Part shown: piece by piece, positions 1 through 4,855 of the stretch
Layout: each line of letters begins with the position of its first letter
How positions within the stretch are numbered: the stretch's first letter is position 1
Origin: Candidatus Nitrosopumilus sp.
GTDB lineage: Archaea > Thermoproteota > Nitrososphaeria > Nitrososphaerales > Nitrosopumilaceae
Direction: 5' to 3'
Assembly (NCBI GenBank): GCA_013002265.1
Contig: JABDKK010000041.1
Coordinates: 1-5,800 of the forward strand
Length of the DNA stretch: 5,800 nucleotides
Made by a program: the position numbers and the translations under genes
Notes under the pieces: model-generated
What the model saw: only the letters and a program-made list of their open reading frames with translations
Database searches by the model: none
What the model was told of the DNA's origin: nothing

Positions 1-24
1 CATCTGTGTTCCTGTGATTGCCAT
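1..24 (-). CDS. Possible 5' end of an unidentified minus-strand gene (partial)
   Basis: Reading leftward from an ATG at 24-22, eight codons (MAITGTQM) stay open to the window edge, far too few to identify a product. A GGTG sequence on the minus strand ends 8 nt before the ATG and could act as a ribosome binding site. No TATA-like sequence lies about 25 bp upstream, so the gene would have to be co-transcribed with the PAC2-family gene, whose stop codon is 64 bp away. The plus strand is also open here, from the left edge to a TGA at 98-100, so a convergent gene tail is an alternative. The call is a guess from position and the SD-like sequence. Confidence 0.3.
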
Positions 25-88
25 GATGAAAACACCCCGCCCCACCCAATTGGAAACTCTCACTAATCTTCAATTTTTGAACTTCCTA

Positions 89-745
89 TCAATCTCTTGA
101 GCCATTGCTTCTAACTGTGGTATCTCCAAATTTTCTATATGTTAACTTTTCAAGAGTTTTGATAATGCTAATTGCCGCTCGGTATTGAGGAATTTCAGGC
201 TCATTTAGTTCTCCATACATCCCAATCCCTTGGATTGAATTTTGTTTTGCAAATCCCAATATTAGTCCATTAAATCCTGTAATGATTGATTTTTGAGTTG
301 TTTCAACACCTAATCCTTCCATCTGTTTTGTTAGTCCAACTGAAGTTGTTGTGATGTATGTTTTTGGGTTTTTATCTAAAAATCTGTTTGTATGAAAACC
401 TCCAAACGTGTAAATGAATTTTGCTGAATATTTTTTTGATACCTCCATAACATCTTGACATAATGCATTTAATTCAATAGTACTTTGAGGTTGTCCTTTT
501 CCTCCTCCAAAAACAATTAGATCCTCTGTGAACTTATACTCCCAACTTTCATTTGGAAGATCAATATAGCCACCTCTATCCACGACATATGTGGGATAAG
601 GTGTTTTGGCAATTCTGAATGTTTTTGTTTTCAGAAAATCATTGATGAAATTTACTACAATGCTTCCAACATTTCCCATGTCTTGCATTGCAGCAATAAT
701 GATTGGTTTTTCAACTGCTGGTTCTTCCTTTTGGGTAAAATCCAC
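89..745 (-). CDS. PAC2-family protein (proteasome assembly chaperone-like)
   Basis: The 218-residue product matches the archaeal PAC2 family. Members related to PbaA/PbaB and eukaryotic PAC1/PAC2 chaperone proteasome assembly; many are mislabelled as ATP-grasp carboligases. Visible family features are the N-terminal strand and glycine turn IIIAAMQDMGNVGSIVVNFI (residues 15-34), the PTYVVDRGG segment (51-59), the DLIVFGGGKGQPQS strand and loop (75-88), the FIYTFGGFHTNRF strand (110-122) and the ITGFNGLILGFA region (155-166). Such proteins are usually 200-290 residues, so the length is normal. There is no signal peptide or membrane segment, so it is cytoplasmic. The start is GTG at 745-743, supported by a TATA-like box centred 25 bp upstream that would give a leaderless transcript. 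The family is secure. A proteasome role for this particular paralogue is inference, because archaea carry several PAC2 proteins of unknown role. Confidence 0.85.
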   Translation of the reverse strand: MDFTQKEEPAVEKPIIIAAMQDMGNVGSIVVNFINDFLKTKTFRIAKTPYPTYVVDRGGYIDLPNESWEYKFTEDLIVFGGGKGQPQSTIELNALCQDVMEVSKKYSAKFIYTFGGFHTNRFLDKNPKTYITTTSVGLTKQMEGLGVETTQKSIITGFNGLILGFAKQNSIQGIGMYGELNEPEIPQYRAAISIIKTLEKLTYRKFGDTTVRSNGSRD

Positions 746-765
746 TATTTTTATGATATTTAATG

Positions 766-774
766 AATTTTAAA
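766..774 (-). promoter_or_regulatory. TATA box for the PAC2-family gene
   Basis: The minus strand reads TTTAAAATT, centred about 25 bp before the GTG start. In archaea the TATA box sits about 26 bp before the transcription start, so transcription would begin at or next to the start codon, giving a leaderless mRNA. No SD sequence lies between the box and the start. Confidence 0.55.
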
Positions 775-1065
775 CATATATTGAAATTCTAAATAATCAC
801 TCATTCAGTATAATCCTCAAATAAATTGAATTAATCCATTTAATGAATTGGAAACTAAAAACATTTTCAAAATTCAGATGATTAATTTTCATGATATTCA
901 TGGAATTATTTTTTTTAATATTCTATCTATAATGATCTTTTTCAAAATTTTTAAAAAATATTTGTTTTATGATCTGAAGCCATTTTTCAAGCATATCTTT
1001 TTCAAATAATCAAAAATTTGAGCCTGAGTTTTATTGAAATTTTTCCATTAAGTTAAACCCCTATC

Positions 1066-1074
1066 ATATTTTAA
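1066..1074 (+). promoter_or_regulatory. Possible TATA box for the Snf2 gene
   Basis: ATATTTTAA is the best TATA-like sequence upstream of the Snf2 gene. It predicts transcription starting near 1096, leaving about 60 nt of leader before the ATG at 1159. A weaker candidate, TTTTTAT at 1084-1090, predicts a start near 1113. Neither gives the leaderless geometry seen at the other promoters here. Confidence 0.35.
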
Positions 1075-1158
1075 CTCTTGCAGTTTTTATCCGAGATTTT
1101 CAATGATCGATAAAAACATGAAGATTCATAAGGCAAAAAAACTTTCTATCGACAAATT

Positions 1159-2883
1159 ATGGAAACATCCATGGAAAATATCGGAACTTTGGAATATGTT
1201 CTTGACAAATATTCCAAAACCTGGAGCTGGAAAATTACAGGTGAGCGTGCAGTAAGTATGATTTCCAGGTTGGTTCCTCAAGCCTGGTATGGCGAATCTG
1301 TCAATGAGGTGATTGTGCCTGACAGTACTGAAAGCATTAAACAAATCAAATTAATTATGGACAGATACCCTCTTGAAATTTTATCAAAATCCGCATGGCA
1401 GAGAAAGATCATCAAGACCTTTACTCCAAAACCTACTTTGCCTCCAATTAAGCACAAACTAAAACGTGCAAAATCCGGTGACCAATTTAGAGGAAAATTA
1501 CTGAACTTTCAAAAAGAAGGATTGGATTTTTTGATCAAATCCTCGGGCAATGCATTACTTGCAGATGAGATGGGTCTTGGAAAAACAGTACAGACATTAT
1601 CATATGTCGCAACCGAAAAACAAACGTTTCCAATATTGGTTGTTGCCCCTCTTGTAACTCTGAATAATTGGGAACGCGAAATTCAAAAATTTCTAAAGAA
1701 AAAAAGTAGAAATGGCCGAATTGTAGAATCTGATTCCCCAAGTGTCACTTTGATTAGAACAGGAAAATCACAAGAATTGCCAAGAACAGACATTTATGTA
1801 ATAAACTATGAATTACTCTTTAAAAGGCAAAATGATATTGCAAAACTTGGAATCAAAACTATTGTTTGTGATGAAGTGCATAATCTAAGATCAAAGACTA
1901 CCCAAAAATACAAATCTGTAAAAAAACTAGCTGCCCTTCCATCTGTTTTGTATAGGATTGGTTTGTCTGGAACTCCGATTTACAACAGAGGTTCTGAAAT
2001 TTGGCCAATCATTGATATCATCAAACCCGGATTGCTTGGAAGTTTTAAAGAATTCTGTGAATACTTTTGCTATGTTAATGAAAAAGGCAAAGCAATTGTT
2101 TTGGAAAATAAGCGTGACTCATTACGAAACGAACTTCAAAAACATGTCATGCTTCGAAGGAAAAAATCTGATGTCCTAAAGGAGCTAAAAGATAAAGTCC
2201 GATACAAAGAGGTAATTGCTTCTGATACTGATTACTATCTTGAAGAACTCGATAAAATTTGGAAAAAACTTGAAGAAGAACAAAAAGTCGCAAATTCCGA
2301 ATTCTCAAAATCTGCTTCCTATCATAGAGCCATTCAAAGTGAAAGACAAATTGCAGGAATTGCAAAACTTCCACATGTAATCAATTTTGTCAAAAACATT
2401 ATGGAAATTGAAGAGAGTGTTGTGGTATTTTGTCATCATAAGGTAATCCACAAGTTACTTCATGAGAGTCTTGAAGAATTCTCACCTGTTTCAATTATCG
2501 GTGGACAGACAGATTCCTTTAGGCAAGATCAGATTGATAAGTTCCAAAAAGGAGAATCTAAACTCATGATTGCAGGTCTTCGAGCTGGAAACGTTGGAAT
2601 TAATTTGACAAGAGCAAAGTATGTGATATTTGCTGAACTGGATTGGAGTCCTGCTATTCATAGACAGGCAGAGGATAGACTGCATAGAATTGGCCAGAAA
2701 AACACTGTATTTGCCTATTACTTGATTGGAAATGGCACATTGGATGATCATGTTGCAAATATTTTGGTTGATAAAAGCTATGAAATAGATGCAATCATGG
2801 ATGAGACAGTTGATAACTATGAGAATAAAAACAAAGCCGAACTAATTCTAGCTCAAATTCAAGATAAAATTCGTTCAAAATAA
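1159..2883 (+). CDS. Snf2-family DNA-dependent ATPase (SWI2/SNF2 helicase-like)
   Basis: The 574-residue protein carries a complete superfamily 2 Snf2 motor, which uses ATP to translocate on duplex DNA and remodels or displaces bound protein or DNA structures. Motifs in order are the Q-like FQKEGLDFL (117-125), Walker A motif I DEMGLGKT (136-143), Ia VVAPLVTLNNW (161-171), DEVH box (238-241), motif III LSGTP (269-273), LRRKKSDVL (332-340), motif IV VVVFCHH (421-427), motif V AGNVGINLT (476-484) and motif VI HRQAEDRLHRIGQ (501-513). The roughly 110-residue N-terminal part has no domain I can name. Size and motor resemble SMARCAL1/Rad54-like and archaeal Snf2 proteins more than bacterial RapA. 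No zinc finger or nuclease domain is visible. The start is uncertain: ATG at 1159 or 1171, with an in-frame stop at 1129-1131, no SD, and no TATA box at leaderless spacing. The stop abuts the convergent gene's stop with no gap. Family certain; biological role (repair, fork restart or remodelling) unknown. Confidence 0.93.
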   Translation: METSMENIGTLEYVLDKYSKTWSWKITGERAVSMISRLVPQAWYGESVNEVIVPDSTESIKQIKLIMDRYPLEILSKSAWQRKIIKTFTPKPTLPPIKHKLKRAKSGDQFRGKLLNFQKEGLDFLIKSSGNALLADEMGLGKTVQTLSYVATEKQTFPILVVAPLVTLNNWEREIQKFLKKKSRNGRIVESDSPSVTLIRTGKSQELPRTDIYVINYELLFKRQNDIAKLGIKTIVCDEVHNLRSKTTQKYKSVKKLAALPSVLYRIGLSGTPIYNRGSEIWPIIDIIKPGLLGSFKEFCEYFCYVNEKGKAIVLENKRDSLRNELQKHVMLRRKKSDVLKELKDKVRYKEVIASDTDYYLEELDKIWKKLEEEQKVANSEFSKSASYHRAIQSERQIAGIAKLPHVINFVKNIMEIEESVVVFCHHKVIHKLLHESLEEFSPVSIIGGQTDSFRQDQIDKFQKGESKLMIAGLRAGNVGINLTRAKYVIFAELDWSPAIHRQAEDRLHRIGQKNTVFAYYLIGNGTLDDHVANILVDKSYEIDAIMDETVDNYENKNKAELILAQIQDKIRSK

Positions 2884-3507
2884 CTAAATTTCTAACCTTT
2901 CTTTTAGTTTGAATAGTTTTTCTGTAATGGAATTTTTTCTTTCAGATTCTAAAACTGAATCCTGAATTTCTTTAGTTATTTCATCAATCAAACTCAGAAT
3001 CTCTATTCCTGGTTTTGAGTCTTCAAAATTAATTTTATCAAATCCTTCCGTTTCTGTCCTGTCTATCTCTTCTATCCCTTCTGGGAGAATTTCATATGTC
3101 TTTACTAATTTTTCATCGTGTCTTTGTGGTGACATTAACACCAGCTGGTTTTTTCTTAATTTTTCAATATCCTCTAAAAAAACATCCTCGCTGATTTTTA
3201 AAACATCTATGATTTCACTCATACTGCATGATTTTATTTGTAGCAATCTTAGAATTTTAGCCCATGATGGAACGTTGTTGCTCCAAAGAATTTCTTTGGC
3301 AATTTGAGTTATTGAAAAAGAGCCATCTTGATTCAATGAAATCATTTTTCTGTCTTTTAATGATGCAAGAGCATCCAGAATTCTTCCAACCCCTAATCTC
3401 TTTAGATTGGAATTTTCTATATTTTTTTCATTAAATGTACCATTTTCCTTTTGAGCCAAATTTAGAATTTCTAAATCTAATGTCCCTAATTTTCGCATAA
3501 ACCCCAC
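2884..3507 (-). CDS. Predicted double winged-helix protein of unknown function
   Basis: I recognise no named family in this 207-residue protein. Two successive winged-helix-like units can be read. The first (about residues 8-75) has helices DLEILNLAQ and GRILDALASLKDRKMI, then a turn and strand at SLNQDGSFSITQIA. The second (about 81-150) has ILRLLQIKSCSMSEIIDVLKI and FLEDIEKLRKNQLVLMS, then TYEILPEGIEEI. The C-terminus (about 167-207) is a charged helix that could form a coiled coil. It has no signal peptide or membrane segment, so it is probably cytoplasmic and may bind DNA. It is the second gene of a two-gene unit, 16 bp after the first. Translation could start at GTG 3507-3505 or at ATG 3498-3496 (204 residues). 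AAGGA lies only 2 nt before the GTG but 11 nt before the ATG, so neither spacing is ideal. DNA binding is inferred from predicted fold only. Confidence 0.75.
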   Translation of the reverse strand: MGFMRKLGTLDLEILNLAQKENGTFNEKNIENSNLKRLGVGRILDALASLKDRKMISLNQDGSFSITQIAKEILWSNNVPSWAKILRLLQIKSCSMSEIIDVLKISEDVFLEDIEKLRKNQLVLMSPQRHDEKLVKTYEILPEGIEEIDRTETEGFDKINFEDSKPGIEILSLIDEITKEIQDSVLESERKNSITEKLFKLKERLEI

Positions 3508-3509
3508 TG

Positions 3510-3514
3510 TCCTT
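3510..3514 (-). promoter_or_regulatory. SD-like site for the winged-helix gene
   Basis: AAGGA lies on the minus strand in the 16-bp gap after the upstream gene's stop. This is the place where an internal operon gene needs a ribosome binding site, unlike the leaderless first genes here. It is 2 nt from the GTG and 11 nt from the ATG nine bases further in, so it does not settle the start. Confidence 0.4.
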
Positions 3515-3523
3515 AAAGTTTAA

Positions 3524-4099
3524 TCATTCTTTCCATTTTGCTATCTCTTTGTGAATTTTCTCTAGCGATATTTTGGTCTCAATTAAATTAGGCAAATTTG
3601 ACTCTGCCCAATCTTGATACTCTTTAATTGAAGTCAAATTCAGTTTGGGATTGGTTGTCTGTTTTGCTAAAAACCATGTCTCTCTGTATGCAAAGATTAT
3701 TCTTCCAATTAGCAATCCGTTTTTATTCAGAAAGACGTTCTGCAACTCCTTAATTTCGCCTTCTTTGTTTTTATTCTCCTCGATAATTTTCTTAAATTCT
3801 AAATTATTTAGTTGATGGTACCTTTCAAACACTTTATTGCTGATACTACGCATTATTCGTATTTTTTCTTCATAATTTTTTAAAAATTTTTTTGCCCATT
3901 CTTTTGTTTTATTGCTGTCTGATAGTTCTATATTGCTTGTTGAAATGATCTCTTGGATTGTAATCTCTAGAATCTCTAAATGCCACTTGACAAATTCTTC
4001 TAACCCTTCTACGCTTTTCATTTTTTGACACAACCATGAAAATACAGATACTGCTTGATCCTTATTTGGAAAAACTCGATGAATTTCGGGGTGGATCAT
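3524..4099 (-). CDS. Hypothetical all-helical protein
   Basis: I do not recognise this 191-residue protein. It is predicted to be almost entirely alpha-helical, rich in Lys, Glu and Ile, with a charged stretch at about 67-122 (KTKEWAKKF, KIIEENKNKEGEIKELQ) that may form a coiled coil. Several aromatic positions stand out: SWLCQKM (21-27), FVKWHLEI (36-43), FERYHQL (91-97), FAYRETWF (136-143) and DWAE (163-166). A short hydrophobic run at 129-137 (LLIGRIIFA) is too short for a clear membrane span. There is no signal peptide and no catalytic or metal-binding motif that I can see. ATG at 4099-4097 is well placed, with a TATA box centred about 25 bp upstream. It is the first gene of a two-gene unit with the winged-helix protein, so the two may act together. 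The ORF is convincing as a gene; its function is unknown. Confidence 0.75.
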   Translation of the reverse strand: MIHPEIHRVFPNKDQAVSVFSWLCQKMKSVEGLEEFVKWHLEILEITIQEIISTSNIELSDSNKTKEWAKKFLKNYEEKIRIMRSISNKVFERYHQLNNLEFKKIIEENKNKEGEIKELQNVFLNKNGLLIGRIIFAYRETWFLAKQTTNPKLNLTSIKEYQDWAESNLPNLIETKISLEKIHKEIAKWKE

Positions 4100-4120
4100 A
4101 TTTTAGAAAAGCGTTTTTTC

Positions 4121-4128
4121 AATAAAAA
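4121..4128 (-). promoter_or_regulatory. TATA box for the two-gene minus-strand unit
   Basis: TTTTTATT on the minus strand is centred about 25 bp before the ATG at 4099, giving leaderless transcription of the helical-protein gene and, by read-through, the winged-helix gene. It shares an 82-bp divergent region with the SOD promoter. Confidence 0.6.
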
Positions 4129-4150
4129 CTTGATTTAACTATCTCATTCA

Positions 4151-4160
4151 AAAATATATG
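4151..4160 (+). promoter_or_regulatory. TATA box for the superoxide dismutase gene
   Basis: AAAATATATG is centred 26 bp before the ATG at 4182, ideal for a leaderless transcript. An SD-like AAGGAG also lies at 4165-4170, 11 nt before the ATG. If transcription starts at the ATG, that sequence is part of the promoter and not the mRNA. The spacing of the TATA box favours leaderless initiation. Confidence 0.65.
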
Positions 4161-4181
4161 TGGTAAGGAGCGTTTTGAATC

Positions 4182-4802
4182 ATGGTAAGATATGAACTAC
4201 CCAGATTACCCTATGATTACAACGAACTAGAGCCATTTATTGATTCCATGACAATGGAGATACATCATAAAAAACATCACCAGTCTTATGTTGATGGACT
4301 AAACAAAACATTAGAGTCCATTGGAGGTGCTGCACATCCAAAATACATTTCGGCAATACTGTCTGATCTTAGCAGTGTACCGGAATCTGGGAGAAATTTA
4401 ATTAATTTTTTTGGTGGTGGATTTGAAAACCACAAATTGTTTTGGGAAACAATGACTCCAAAAAATGATGGGGTTCCTGGTGGAAAATTAGAAGATGCCA
4501 TTGATGTGTATTTTAATAACTTTGACAATTTCAAAAAAAATTTTTCAGAAAAGGCAATTACAATACAGGGCAGTGGTTGGTGTTGGCTGGTTTTTAATCC
4601 CACATATAATAAAATTGAAATTATTACGAGTATAAATCAAGACAGTCCGTGGATATTTCAAAAAACTCCTCTTCTGGGATTGGATGTTTGGGAGCATGCA
4701 TACTATCTAAAATACCAAAATCGAAGACCAGAATATGTTGAAAATTGGTGGAATATTGTAAATTGGGATTATGTTGGGAATCGTTTTGATGAACTTGCAT
4801 AA
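4182..4802 (+). CDS. sod: Superoxide dismutase, Fe/Mn family, Mn-type residues
   Basis: This 206-residue cytoplasmic enzyme dismutates superoxide to oxygen and hydrogen peroxide. The whole Fe/Mn SOD fold is present: the N-terminal helical hairpin with MEIHHKKHHQSYVDGLN (25-41), NHKLFW (83-88), GSGWCWLVF (130-138) and the signature DVWEHAYY (168-175). Metal ligands are H28, H84, D168 and H172, with second-sphere H32 and Y36. Two residues that separate the metal types both point to manganese: glycine at 80, where Fe-SODs have glutamine, and glutamine at 153 in INQDSP, which supplies the Mn-type second-sphere Gln. Cambialistic use of iron cannot be excluded. There is no signal peptide. The start is set by the 26-bp TATA spacing, and the length is typical (about 200). 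The C-terminal half (LGLDVWEHAYYLKYQNRRPEY) closely resembles bacterial Mn-SODs as I remember them, which may point to an old transfer. A secreted-protein gene begins 53 bp downstream with its own promoter. Confidence 0.97.
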   Translation: MVRYELPRLPYDYNELEPFIDSMTMEIHHKKHHQSYVDGLNKTLESIGGAAHPKYISAILSDLSSVPESGRNLINFFGGGFENHKLFWETMTPKNDGVPGGKLEDAIDVYFNNFDNFKKNFSEKAITIQGSGWCWLVFNPTYNKIEIITSINQDSPWIFQKTPLLGLDVWEHAYYLKYQNRRPEYVENWWNIVNWDYVGNRFDELA

Positions 4803-4826
4803 TAACTGAATGATTTGGATAAATTC

Positions 4827-4834
4827 TTTTAAAG
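4827..4834 (+). promoter_or_regulatory. TATA box for the secreted repeat-domain gene
   Basis: TTTTAAAG is centred 25 bp before the ATG at 4856, again predicting a leaderless mRNA. It lies just after the SOD stop, so the secreted-protein gene need not depend on SOD transcription. Confidence 0.6.
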
Positions 4835-4855
4835 AAAAATTCAATTTTCTCTCTT

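Larger units (their letters stand above)
746..1158. other. AT-rich divergent intergenic spacer with short direct repeats
   Basis: This 413-bp spacer lies between two divergently transcribed genes and must carry both promoters. It is strongly AT-rich. A 12-mer, ATCTTTTTCAAA, occurs at 935-946 and again at 995-1006. An 11-mer, TTTTCAAAATT, occurs at 864-874 and 939-949, and a related TTTTTCAA lies at 983-990. A short inverted repeat, CATGA-TAT-TCATG, lies at 890-902. I see no convincing RNA gene. The open frames inside are short, apart from the lysine-rich one overlapping the Snf2 start. The repeats could be regulator sites or chance in low-complexity DNA. Confidence 0.45.

Noticed and set aside
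878..1009. A 43-codon plus-strand ORF rich in Phe, Ile and Lys that looks like a one-span membrane peptide
   Set aside because: AT-rich noncoding DNA readily reads as Phe/Ile/Lys. No TATA box lies 26 bp upstream and there is no SD, so there is no support for expression.
1126..1344. Minus-strand ORF of 72 codons over the Snf2 start
   Set aside because: It lies antisense to the Snf2 coding frame, has unlikely composition (many Cys, His and Asn) and no promoter; it is a shadow frame.
3524..4099. Membrane protein reading of the helical hypothetical protein, based on the hydrophobic run at residues 129-137
   Set aside because: The run is only about nine residues and is followed by Arg and Glu, too short and too charged for a membrane span.
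1159..4099. Snf2 ATPase plus the two unknown genes as a defence system
   Set aside because: The genes are convergent, not co-transcribed. No nuclease, methyltransferase or phospholipase D domain typical of Snf2-containing defence systems is visible, and no mobile-element signs are nearby.
4286..4603. Minus-strand ORF of 105 codons inside the SOD gene
   Set aside because: It is fully antisense to a confidently identified SOD and shows no recognisable family.
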